Below the pieces are notes generated by a model. The model was not told the DNA's origin, searched no databases, and saw only the letters and a program-made list of their open reading frames with translations. Shown here piece by piece: positions 17,963 through 25,788 of a stretch of DNA of 64,000 nucleotides. Made by a program: the position numbers and the translations under genes. The stretch's first letter is position 1, and each line of letters begins with the position of its first letter. Source of the stretch: CATQHB01 sp965262595 (GTDB lineage: Bacteria; Chloroflexota; Dehalococcoidia; Lucifugimonadales; UBA3495); NCBI GenBank assembly GCA_965262595.1, contig OZ253548.1, forward strand, positions 1,116,001 to 1,180,000, read 5' to 3'.

Positions 17963-18427
17963 ATGGGTCGGCCCCGGCCCAACTCGGACAATACCGAAGA
18001 TTCTCCCAGTGGCCGGGGCGGCAACATCGAAAATGACCGGGGAGATGAAGGGGGTATCGCCTTGTTGGAGCAGTCGGCTGGCTGGGAAGACCGAATATCC
18101 GCATTGGAGCGGGACAATCAGGAGTTGAACAAGGCCGTCGTCGACCTGCAAAAGCGGGTGCGCCAAAGGGAACTTGACGCGGCCTATATGTACATCCACT
18201 CCAACTGGCAGTGGATTCGCTGGGCCCTGGGGCGGGACCAGGACCGGTCTGCGGAAGACTCGGAATTGTACCGCCGGGCCCGTACAGCGGAGTTAGCCAT
18301 CCGGGACAACTTAACTCGCAACCTGCGGGCCGTCCAATTTGACCCCCAACCAATGGAAGTGGCCTATCGATGGCGCATCGAAACGACAGTCACCCTGAAC
18401 CAATACCGCTACACTTTCTTCGACTAG
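17963..18427 (+). CDS. Small coiled-coil protein of unknown function
   Basis: 154 aa. A low-complexity polar N-terminus (residues 1-35) is followed by a predicted coiled coil at about 38-72 (WEDRISALERDNQELNKAVVDLQKRV) and a Trp/Tyr/Arg-rich helical C-terminal half. No membrane segment and no family recognised. The start has only a weak GGA upstream. Its position 26 bases after the propeller gene suggests one transcript and a partner role. Confidence 0.6.
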   Translation: MGRPRPNSDNTEDSPSGRGGNIENDRGDEGGIALLEQSAGWEDRISALERDNQELNKAVVDLQKRVRQRELDAAYMYIHSNWQWIRWALGRDQDRSAEDSELYRRARTAELAIRDNLTRNLRAVQFDPQPMEVAYRWRIETTVTLNQYRYTFFD

Positions 18428-18644
18428 GGCACCGATAATTCCCTTCGCCGACGCCCCGCAGGCCATAGGGCACGATCTTCGGTGTCCGGTTGCGCCCCGG
18501 AAAGCAGTTGTACGGCGGGCGATTATCGGATATCCTCAAACCTAACCCGAACTTGCCCTAACGCTTCGTTCCCAAATCCAAGCCCCGGAAATGTCCAATT
18601 AAAACTAAGCCGGCTAAGTCCGGTTAGCTCAAGGAGTCAGCTAT

Positions 18645-18836
18645 ATGGCAGGAGATAAGGAAACCTACGAAATTGAACTGAACCCGGACCAGATGGCCTT
18701 TGTGGAATCGGCAAGAGAAAAATACGACATTGCCGACACCGGCAAAGTAATGCGGGTGGTAATGGACTACCTGATGACCACCCCCGAGATACACGACGCG
18801 GTCTTTAGCGAGCCGCGCTGCCTCCGGTGCGGTTAA
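18645..18836 (+). CDS. Small conserved-looking protein with C-terminal CxxC tail
   Basis: 63 aa, acidic and helical, ending in PRCLRCG. AAGGAG lies 9 bases before the ATG, a strong ribosome binding site. The middle (ADTGKVMRVVMDYLMT) resembles the helices of small ribbon-helix-helix or regulatory proteins, but I cannot assign a family. The C-terminal Cys pair could bind metal or be redox active. It sits just upstream of the structured intergenic region. Confidence 0.65.
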   Translation: MAGDKETYEIELNPDQMAFVESAREKYDIADTGKVMRVVMDYLMTTPEIHDAVFSEPRCLRCG

Positions 18837-19376
18837 AGCATTAAGCGGTGACCTTGAAGACCGCGCCATTTAAGTAATGGCATATTCGCCCGTTTCGTTC
18901 GGGGTGGTAGGGGTTTGCCAAAGACATTTGTGGTATCGCTCTTGACCTAGAACGCAGAAAATCATCCGCAGAGGTTGGCCTACCACCGGCCCCCTACCAC
19001 TTGGACTAAACCGGGACGGCCAGGTCAAGACAGTGCCGGTCAAGGGGAGCACCAGGTTTAGCTATTGCCCATCCCAGCAAACATAGCCTTGTCCGCGTGG
19101 GAAGAGGGCAACAGCGGGCGGTCTGATGAGACCTTCCGCCTCTTCGGGCTAAAGTGAGCCGCAAGAGGCGACCAGGGTCGAACATCGGCTATCCCCGGCC
19201 CACTTCCTCGTGGAAGGAACCCAGACTATCAAATCCCGCGCTGGCGGAGGCGCTGGAGCGCTCAGGAAAGCACCTGAAGTGAGTGTATCCGGCGCTCTCC
19301 TGTCGTTGGTTGCAAAACCCAGCTAGTCGGCGGCTTCACCGCAAGGCCAAGTTTGACACTGGAACGCTTTGTCTCT
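18837..19376. other. Convergent intergenic region of 540 bp
   Basis: No protein gene is supported on either strand. The stretch lies between the ends of two convergent genes and is filled by the inverted repeats described in the ncRNA entry for 18904-19217. A further imperfect pairing joins GGAGCGC near 19254 to GCGCTCTCC near 19291. Confidence 0.6.
18904..19217. ncRNA. Candidate structured RNA, series of consecutive hairpins
   Basis: Six stems were read directly. (1) GTGGTAGGGG 18904-18913 with CCCCTACCAC 18991-19000. (2) CTAAACC 19006-19012 with GGTTTAG 19055-19061, with an inner GACGGC/GCCGGTC pairing. (3) TTGCCC and TCCCA at 19065-19076 with TGGGA and GGGCAA at 19098-19111. (4) GGTCT/AGACC 19120-19133, loop GATG. 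(5) CGCCTCTT 19137-19144 with AAGAGGCG 19163-19170, plus an inner CGG-CT/AGCCG stem. (6) CTTCC/GGAAG 19203-19216. They follow each other without gaps, as in a folded RNA. Motifs of RNase P, tmRNA, SRP RNA and 6S RNA were not found. Strand cannot be decided from pairing alone. It could also be a 3-prime UTR structure. Confidence 0.45.
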
Positions 19377-19808
19377 CTACCCGCCGACCAGGCCCTTTAC
19401 TCCATCCAGAGCCAGGTAGTAACCATAGACGCCAAATCCGTAAACCGAACCCTTGCATACCGGCTGCACTTCGGAAACCGCGCCCCGGGACGTGGGGTTG
19501 GATGCGTGGACCTCGATGACCGGGAACCGGACCTGAGCAATGGCCGCGCGCAGCACCCCGCGCAGCGAGGTGTAACCCGCCGGGTTAATCACCGCCGCAT
19601 CCACATCTCCGTCGTGGCCCGCATACAGCGCGTTAGCTACCTCGCCTTCCACGTTGGAATGAAAAAACTCCACATCCACGCCCAGACTTTCGGCGTAGGC
19701 CTTCACCTGCTCGTTCATTTCCTCCAGGGTCAGCGGGCCAAAGATTTCTACCTGGGACTTGCCCCGCATATTCATTCCGGCTCCTTGAATTACCAGCACC
19801 TTCGTCAT
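19377..19808 (-). CDS. AroQ-like (type II 3-dehydroquinate dehydratase family) protein lacking the catalytic Tyr
   Basis: 143 aa, normal length for dodecameric AroQ. Family features kept: Asn13 near the N-terminus, Glu in NVEGEVANAL, Asn75 in INPAGYTSL, His101 in IEVHASN and the GFGVYGYYLAL C-terminus. Differences: the lid that normally reads R-x-P-x-x-YG is GKSQVEIFG, so the catalytic Tyr is Phe23, and the usual RxxFRxxS segment after the His is SRGAVSEVQPV. AroQ uses that Tyr as the base in trans-dehydration of 3-dehydroquinate. Inference: either an inactive or a neofunctionalised paralogue, not necessarily the shikimate enzyme. AAGGAGA precedes the ATG. The downstream side faces the structured intergenic region. 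Confidence 0.82.
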   Translation of the reverse strand: MTKVLVIQGAGMNMRGKSQVEIFGPLTLEEMNEQVKAYAESLGVDVEFFHSNVEGEVANALYAGHDGDVDAAVINPAGYTSLRGVLRAAIAQVRFPVIEVHASNPTSRGAVSEVQPVCKGSVYGFGVYGYYLALDGVKGLVGG

Positions 19809-20027
19809 AGATCTCTCCTTAAAGCTTGAGTTTCTTATTCTTCTGCCCCTTCTGTCGGGCGAGTGTAGCGCGCGTTTATCAATCTATCTCGCAACCCTCT
19901 TTCCTGCACCCAGAATATACCCCGCCGGCGCATTGGGGCAAGGCGAAAAACCCTAAGCCGATGTGAGCGCCGGAAGCCCGGGGTTTCGAATAACTACCGA
20001 TGAATTTCACGAATGACGGGATTCTAC

Positions 20028-21350
20028 CTAACCCGATTCGGCGCTGGCAGTTATGTGCCGGGTTCGTCCCCAAACCAGGGGAGTAAGGAACAATGCCGGT
20101 ATCAATAGCACCAAGCCGACAAAAGCGTTGGCGGATATGGCCCTGGATGTGCTAAACATCTCCGCTACGATTCCGATTTCCAACGCGCCCAGGGGCGTTC
20201 CCAGACCGATGCACACACTCATTAGGCCGACCATCCGGCCTCTCATTTTTTGGGGAGCCGATAACATGGTGATAGTACTTTGCATGGTACCGAAACCGGC
20301 TTGACCCGCGCCGCCAACGACCAGCGCTGCAAAGGCCAGCATATACCAGGGCGCCCAAGCAAAAAAGATGACCATCAGCAGAACTATGGTCGAGCCGATA
20401 AGAAACACCAATCCGTGGCGTTCCAGATTTCGGGTCAGGGCCATCGCCGCCGCACCGGCAAGTTGACCGATTCCCTCCGCAGCCACCAGCAAGCCGACCA
20501 GCGTTGCCCCAATTCCAAGATTGTTGACGCCGATGTCCGGTATGAACTGCTGCATCGGAAAAGCCAGTGCGTTCATCACTATGGTTACGTACAACATTCC
20601 CCAAAGAAGCGGTGTACTCAAGGCAAATCGGATGGCGTCGCCCAGGCTGCGCCACACCGGCTCCAACCGGCCCGACCGCTCCACTGCGGGAATGCGTACC
20701 CGCGTCATAAAGGCCAAGTCCAACAGATGAACCACCACGATAAGGCTACAAGCCCCGACAAATCCGGCGCTATCCAGGGATATATTCCCCAACCAGGGCG
20801 CCAGCAACCTGCCGGAGATATCAATCATTATGCCGCCTAGCAGAGGGCCCAAAAGCTTGCCCGACGTGTTGCTCATCGTATCCAGGGAAAGGGCGTTAAC
20901 CAGCCGCCGTTCCCCCACAATGTCCAGAATAGCGGTTCTGCGGGAAGGGTCTTCCAAAGCCTTGGTGGCGCCCTGGAGAAACACCGCCACATATACGTGC
21001 CACGAGGTAATGGCGTCGAACACAATCAGGGTAAGGATCGCCACTGCCACCGTAGTATTGATCAACTGCGACGCAAAAAGAATTCGCCAACGGTTGAACC
21101 GGTCGGCAATAAACCCGGTGAACAAGGAGAGAAAGGGTCGCGGCAAGTTGTTGAATACCAGCACCAGCCCCAACTGAAATGGGGACTGGGTGGCTTGCAG
21201 GATGAGCCAACTGAGCACCAATAGCTCCATCCGGCGGGAGATTTCCCGTAAGCTGCCCACGTACCAAATGGCTCGGAAGTCCCGATTTTGCAGCACCGAC
21301 AATGCCGGGATGTTACCCAGGGGATTGAGTCCTCGGGAAATTGGATCCAA
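20028..21350 (-). CDS. MFS exporter (EntS/DHA3-like)
   Basis: 440 aa with about 12 hydrophobic helices. The conserved loop between helices 2 and 3 reads GFIADRFNRWR, and the N-terminal RDFRAIWYVGSLREISRRME pattern is typical of the MFS_3/EntS group of drug or siderophore exporters. TTG start at 21350 with GGAGG upstream; the next ATG would cut into helix 1. Substrate unknown. No siderophore genes are nearby. Confidence 0.88.
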   Translation of the reverse strand: MDPISRGLNPLGNIPALSVLQNRDFRAIWYVGSLREISRRMELLVLSWLILQATQSPFQLGLVLVFNNLPRPFLSLFTGFIADRFNRWRILFASQLINTTVAVAILTLIVFDAITSWHVYVAVFLQGATKALEDPSRRTAILDIVGERRLVNALSLDTMSNTSGKLLGPLLGGIMIDISGRLLAPWLGNISLDSAGFVGACSLIVVVHLLDLAFMTRVRIPAVERSGRLEPVWRSLGDAIRFALSTPLLWGMLYVTIVMNALAFPMQQFIPDIGVNNLGIGATLVGLLVAAEGIGQLAGAAAMALTRNLERHGLVFLIGSTIVLLMVIFFAWAPWYMLAFAALVVGGAGQAGFGTMQSTITMLSAPQKMRGRMVGLMSVCIGLGTPLGALEIGIVAEMFSTSRAISANAFVGLVLLIPALFLTPLVWGRTRHITASAESG

Positions 21351-21835
21351 TGTCAGTGGGCCTCCAACTGTTGCTCACCGCTCAGCCAGCGGCACGGTGA
21401 CTATTGTAACCTATAGCGCCTACTCACCCGCCCATGCGGGAGGATTGCGCGTTTTTCCAGTGTTACCCGCCTGCAGAATAATAGCCAGGGCTACCGTTTG
21501 AGCTACTGCCAACCAGCTCTCTGGGGCGCTAACCCTATCGGCCTGGGCAAAGTTGCTTTCGTTGCATTATGGGCCAAGTTTTGTAACTTATCGTAAATAT
21601 CAGCACTAACAACGACTAAAAATAATGACTTTCCCCCCATTAGCTCCAATAGGTTGCATTTGGGTTTAAGTCGGTATATATTGGTTGGTAGAGTGGTAGT
21701 TAGGTACGGTAGCATTTAGGTTTTCCGAGGCATTCGCCTTCTTCAATGTTGGAGTCCTGGTAAGTGAACTTCTCGTCTCCGGCGCTGGTTGACCTAATAA
21801 GCCAAAACCTTTACCGATTGGAAGGAGGTCTCCCA
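21351..21835. other. Divergent intergenic region
   Basis: 485 bp between the MFS exporter (minus) and the zinc-ribbon gene (plus). The part from 21560 to 21720 is markedly AT-rich and holds a probable plus-strand promoter at 21654-21682. Short frames here have no coding character. Confidence 0.5.
21654..21682 (+). promoter_or_regulatory. Probable sigma-70 promoter
   Basis: TTGCAT, a 17-base spacer and TATATT inside an AT-rich block, about 150 bases upstream of the zinc-ribbon gene. Confidence 0.4.
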
Positions 21836-22150
21836 GTGGCATTATCCGACAAAACATTGGTATGCGTTGACTGTGGTGGCGAGTTCATATTTACGGCTGG
21901 CGAGCAGGAGTTCTTCAACTCCAGGGGTTTCGTCAATGACCCCAAGCGGTGCCAGTCCTGCCGGTCCACCCGACGATCCGAGCAACGGGGGGGAGGCGGC
22001 GGTTTTTCCGCCGGACCGCGGGAAATGTATCCGATACAGTGCGCTGAATGCGGAGCCGAGGCAACCGTTCCCTTCCGGCCCCGGGGTGACCGCCCGGTTT
22101 ATTGCAGCGACTGTTTCAGCAAGAACCGCAATACCATGTCCCAGTTCTAG
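21836..22150 (+). CDS. Double zinc-ribbon protein
   Basis: 104 aa from a GTG start with AAGGAGG 6 bases upstream; the frame continues upstream to 21764, but this Shine-Dalgarno decides the start. Two CxxC-type metal sites: Cys10/13 with Cys39/42 and Cys69/72 with Cys90/93, joined by a Gly-rich linker. The first ribbon (LVCVDCGGEFIFTAGEQEFF, then RCQSCR) matches the probable zinc-ribbon family PF13451; the second is the CxxC pair seen in CxxC-x17-CxxC proteins. Known members are widespread in Chloroflexota; function unproven, nucleic-acid binding is likely. Ends in a strong hairpin. Confidence 0.85.
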   Translation: MALSDKTLVCVDCGGEFIFTAGEQEFFNSRGFVNDPKRCQSCRSTRRSEQRGGGGGFSAGPREMYPIQCAECGAEATVPFRPRGDRPVYCSDCFSKNRNTMSQF

Positions 22151-22169
22151 CTGCACCCATCGACAATTT

Positions 22170-22200
22170 GGGGAGGCCGATGAATTAAATCGGCCTCCCC
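22170..22200 (+). terminator. Strong hairpin after the zinc-ribbon gene
   Basis: A perfect 12-bp stem (GGGGAGGCCGAT / ATCGGCCTCCCC) with a 7-base loop begins 20 bases after the stop. There is no U-tract, so it may protect the 3-prime end rather than terminate by itself. Confidence 0.6.
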
Positions 22201-22613
22201 TCAATAGATAAGGTCCCGATTATGGCATGATCCTTATTGTCTTGTAGTTGGCTTCGCCCTTTTTTCGCTGATATTGGCTTGGACAAACAGCCTCGCTCCC
22301 TCTCTTCTTTGCATCAGGTTTATCACGCCATTGCAATCTTGGTGCCGCTTGCGGTGTGCTTTAACCGCCTATACAATTAGCTCGGTTAGCGTCTGCCCGT
22401 CCGCAATTCCGGCATTTCCTGTTGCTGCTCTAGTGCGGTAGTCCAAGTATGGTACGTTCGAGTGCTCGCCGGTGAATCACTCCGCAACCGGAACCTATCC
22501 ATACCAATATCCATACCGATACCCATCCCAATGCCAGAACTGGAATCGGCGCAAGCGCTAAGGCTGATAACACCGCCAATGTTGGCATCCCCAACTTTAC
22601 CAGGACACCGGCA
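22201..22613. other. Intergenic region before ubiD
   Basis: About 410 bp with no supported gene. It contains a short degenerate CATACC/CATCCC repeat near 22497-22535. No clear promoter or binding site was recognised. Confidence 0.4.
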
Positions 22614-24080
22614 ATGAAGTTTAAGGACCTGCGCGAATTTGTCAGCTTTCTGGAGCAGCGAGGCCAATTGCGCCGCATCGCTGCCCCGGTCAGTTGCGAG
22701 CTGGAAATAACCGAGATTGCCGACCGGATGGTTAAGCAGGGTGGCCCGGCCTTGCTCTTTGAGAACGTCACCGGTTACGAAGCGCCGGTGCTGATTAATA
22801 TGTTCGCCTCCGAACAGCGGATGGCTTGGGCATTGGGGGTAGAAAAGTTGGACGACCTGGTGGACCGGCTCCAGGGAATGCTCCAACTGACCCAGGGGCC
22901 GCCGGAAGGGTTGATAAACAAACTGCGCACCTTGGGCCAGCTAATTCAGATTGGCTCCTTCCAGCCCAAAACGGTTAACCGCGCGCCCTGCCAGGAAGTA
23001 GTACTGCAAGGGGACGAAGTGGACTTGCTCAAGTTCCCGGCTCTAAAATGCTGGCCGATGGACGGCGGCCGCTACATCACTCTCCCTCTGGTAATTACCA
23101 AAGACCCCACCACCGGCACCCAAAATTATGGAATGTACCGGATGCAGATTTACGATGCCCGTACCACCGGCATGCACTGGCAAACCCATAAGGTAGGCGC
23201 GCATCACTACCGGGTCAGCCAGGAGCGGCAGGACAACCGGCTGGAGGTAGCGGTAGCCATTGGGGCCGACCCGGCTACCATGTGGACCGGATCGGCCCCG
23301 CTGCCGCCGGATATGGACGAAATGGCCGTGGCCGGTTTCATCCGTGAGGAAGGTGTTGAGCTGGTCAAGGCCAAGACGGTCGATCTGCTGGTTCCGGCTC
23401 AATCGGAAATCGTCCTGGAAGGCCATGTGTTTACCGACGAGCAGCGCAGCGAGGGACCTTTCGGCGACCATACGGGCTACTATTCTATGCCGGACGATTA
23501 TCCGGTGTTCCATGTCACTACCGTCACCCACCGAAATGACCCAATCTATCCCGCTGCCATCGTAGGTCGTCCCCCAATGGAGGATTACTGGATGGGCAAG
23601 GTAACCGAACGCATATTTATGCCGGTTATTCGGATGATTATGCCGGAAGTAGTGGATATGAATATGCCCGCCGAGGGCGTATTCCACAACCTGGTCATCG
23701 TGTCGATCAAGAAAGAGTATCCCGGCCAGGCCCGTAAGGTGATGTATGGCTTGTGGGGCATGGGACTAATGAGCCTGACCAAGACCATCATTGTAGTTGA
23801 CCATTTCGTGGACGTACAAAACCCGTCCGAGGTGGCTTGGCGGGTGACCAATAACATCAACCCCAGCCAGGACCTGGTGGTGGTTGAGGGACCCCTGGAC
23901 GACCTGGAAGTGGGTTCGCCCACCGCCAAGTTTGGCGGCAAGGTGGGTATCGACGCCACCCGGAAGGGCCCGCTGGAAGGCTACACCCGTGGTTGGCCCC
24001 CGGACGTGGAGATGGCGCCGGAAATCAAAGACCTGGTTGACCGAAAGTGGGCCGAGTACGGGTTATCGGGCCTGCTATAA
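22614..24080 (+). CDS. ubiD: UbiD family decarboxylase (quinone biosynthesis)
   Basis: 488 aa, full length. Uses prenylated FMN made by UbiX to decarboxylate an aromatic acid. Conserved segments: NYGMYRMQIYD (cofactor and Mn2+ site), the EGPFGDHTGYYS motif carrying catalytic acidic residues, and IVGRPPMEDYWMGK. The next genes are a UbiA prenyltransferase, UbiX and a MenG/UbiE methyltransferase. This is the gene set known for the late steps of menaquinone synthesis by the futalosine route (MqnL, MqnP, MqnM, then methylation) or of ubiquinone. No early mqn or men genes are in the window, so the precursor is an inference; menaquinone fits the suggested lineage. Confidence 0.93.
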   Translation: MKFKDLREFVSFLEQRGQLRRIAAPVSCELEITEIADRMVKQGGPALLFENVTGYEAPVLINMFASEQRMAWALGVEKLDDLVDRLQGMLQLTQGPPEGLINKLRTLGQLIQIGSFQPKTVNRAPCQEVVLQGDEVDLLKFPALKCWPMDGGRYITLPLVITKDPTTGTQNYGMYRMQIYDARTTGMHWQTHKVGAHHYRVSQERQDNRLEVAVAIGADPATMWTGSAPLPPDMDEMAVAGFIREEGVELVKAKTVDLLVPAQSEIVLEGHVFTDEQRSEGPFGDHTGYYSMPDDYPVFHVTTVTHRNDPIYPAAIVGRPPMEDYWMGKVTERIFMPVIRMIMPEVVDMNMPAEGVFHNLVIVSIKKEYPGQARKVMYGLWGMGLMSLTKTIIVVDHFVDVQNPSEVAWRVTNNINPSQDLVVVEGPLDDLEVGSPTAKFGGKVGIDATRKGPLEGYTRGWPPDVEMAPEIKDLVDRKWAEYGLSGLL

Positions 24081-24094
24081 TTCGATTAGCCATT

Positions 24095-25000
24095 ATGCAA
24101 AACGCCGTCATTCAACGCAGCGGGGCACGAGCCGTAATCGGCAAGATTCCCCTCTACTTTAGCTCCATACGTATTTGGGAATCCGTCTTTGCCTTGCCCT
24201 TTGCGTACATGGCAATGGTACTGGCCTCCGACGCCACCATCGGTCACGGCTGGCCCGGCTGGCATACCTTCTTCTGGATTACCGCGGGTATGTTCGGAGC
24301 GCGCACCCTGGGTATGGCCGCCAACCGGCTGATCAACTCCAGGGAGGACGCGGCTAATCCACGTACCGTTGACCGCCACCTGCCCAGCGGTCTCCTCAAG
24401 TCCTGGGAAGTGGCGGGCATGGCCGTCGTGGGGCTTTTAATCCTGTTTTATGCTGCGGCCCGGCTTAATGGCCTGACTCTGTTTCTGGCTCCCTTCGCCG
24501 CCGTTTACGTAGTTTTATACTCCTACGCCAAGTATTTCACCTGGCTTTGCAATTTCTTCCTGGGCTGGGCATTGGCCCTGGCGCCGGCGGCGGCCTGGCT
24601 GGGCGTCACCGGGCAGCCGGCTTTAGAGATGATGCTGCTTAGTCTGGTGGTGGCAATGTGGGCCGGCGGTTTTGATGTTATCTACGCCTGTACTGACTAC
24701 GAGTTTGACCGGGGGTATGGCATCCGTTCCGTTCCCCGCAGGATTGGAATTGCCGAGACATTGTGGCTGGCCCGGATTATGCACTGTATCGCCGCCGCCG
24801 CGCTGTTGACCCTGGGTATCCTGATGGATCTGGGTTGGCCCTACTATGTTGGCTGGATCATCGCCGTCGGCCTCCTAATCTACCAGAATAGCCTGGTAAA
24901 ACCCGACGACCTATCCCGCATTGGCGCGGCCTTCTTCCGAGTGAACGGGTATATTTCGGTGCAGTTGCTGGGATTCACAATCCTTTCTTTGATGGTGTAG
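24095..25000 (+). CDS. UbiA-type prenyltransferase (MqnP-like)
   Basis: 301 aa with about eight membrane helices. Attaches the polyprenyl chain to the aromatic ring. First motif NRLINSREDAANPRT at 77-91, where Asn81 stands in place of the usual Asp of N(D/R)xxDxxxD, with Asp85 kept; second motif DYEFD in YACTDYEFDRGYGIRSVP intact. The NPRT..R.LPSG signature is typical of 4-hydroxybenzoate or dihydroxynaphthoate polyprenyltransferases. The ATG at 24095 lies 14 bases after ubiD; an earlier in-frame start at 24047 would overlap it. Same operon as ubiD and ubiX. Confidence 0.9.
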   Translation: MQNAVIQRSGARAVIGKIPLYFSSIRIWESVFALPFAYMAMVLASDATIGHGWPGWHTFFWITAGMFGARTLGMAANRLINSREDAANPRTVDRHLPSGLLKSWEVAGMAVVGLLILFYAAARLNGLTLFLAPFAAVYVVLYSYAKYFTWLCNFFLGWALALAPAAAWLGVTGQPALEMMLLSLVVAMWAGGFDVIYACTDYEFDRGYGIRSVPRRIGIAETLWLARIMHCIAAAALLTLGILMDLGWPYYVGWIIAVGLLIYQNSLVKPDDLSRIGAAFFRVNGYISVQLLGFTILSLMV

Positions 25001-25001
25001 C

Positions 25002-25640
25002 GTGACGACCGACACGGCAAATCAGCTACCACCGTCCCACCCCGCCGACCGGCCGATTATCGTTGGCATTTCGGGGGCAAGCGGGTCAATCCTGGCCCGC
25101 GCCACGGTGGACGAACTGTTGCGCCGGAACGTTCCCACAATCGTGGTATGTACGAATGCCGCCCGACTGGTCTGGCAAGAGGAATTGGACATTCCCTTCA
25201 ACGAAACCCTCTCCGAATGGCAGGAGCACCCCCGCTTTACCTTCCAACAGTTGGGGAACCTGCGGGCTTCCATTGCCAGCGGGACCTATACTACCGGCGG
25301 CATGGTAATCGTGCCCTGCAGCATGAACACGATCGCCTCCGTCGCCCACGGTCTATCTAACAACTTGCTGCTACGGGCCGCCGACGTATGCCTCAAGGAA
25401 CGCCGAAAGCTGGTTCTGGTTCCCCGAGAAACACCCCTCCACGCCACTCACCTGGAGAATATGCTGTCCCTGACCCGAGCCGGAGCAGTAATTATGCCGC
25501 CGGAACCGGCCTTTTATCTAAAACCCAAAGGAATTGAGGACATCGCCCGGTTCGTGGCCCAGCGGGTGCTGGTAACCCTCGGCGTCGCGGACGAACTTCC
25601 CGCAGACCTGCAATATCGGGAAGAAGGACTTTCAAATTAA
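25002..25640 (+). CDS. ubiX: Flavin prenyltransferase UbiX
   Basis: 212 aa, GTG start one base after the prenyltransferase stop, so tightly coupled. Makes prenylated FMN from FMN and dimethylallyl phosphate for UbiD. Visible: GISGASGSILARATVDEL (FMN phosphate loop), the VPCSMNTIASVAHG segment, RRKLVLVPRETPLHATHLENM and PPEPAFY near the C-terminus, all diagnostic of UbiX/Pad1. Supplies cofactor to the UbiD encoded two genes upstream. Confidence 0.95.
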   Translation: MTTDTANQLPPSHPADRPIIVGISGASGSILARATVDELLRRNVPTIVVCTNAARLVWQEELDIPFNETLSEWQEHPRFTFQQLGNLRASIASGTYTTGGMVIVPCSMNTIASVAHGLSNNLLLRAADVCLKERRKLVLVPRETPLHATHLENMLSLTRAGAVIMPPEPAFYLKPKGIEDIARFVAQRVLVTLGVADELPADLQYREEGLSN

Positions 25641-25788
25641 GATCGAGCCCCCGGGCGACATTGGTCCAAATATCCGACAAGTACACTGACGCCTTAAGAC
25701 GAAGCTTGTATCAAACTATTGACCGAATTATGGCCAAAGCACTTAACCTTACAATGCTCCCCCAGTTGCGGTTACCGGCCTAAATACG

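Noticed and set aside
19118..19160. Hammerhead ribozyme, because of CTGATGAG
   Set aside because: The required GAAA and cleavage-site stems are missing; CTGATGAG is the loop part of a simple hairpin.
18904..19217. RNase P RNA, tmRNA, SRP RNA, 6S RNA or group II intron
   Set aside because: Diagnostic conserved segments (GAGGAAAGTCC and ACAGAA, tRNA-like end with tag frame, GGAAGGAAGCAG-type domain, domain V) are not present on either strand.
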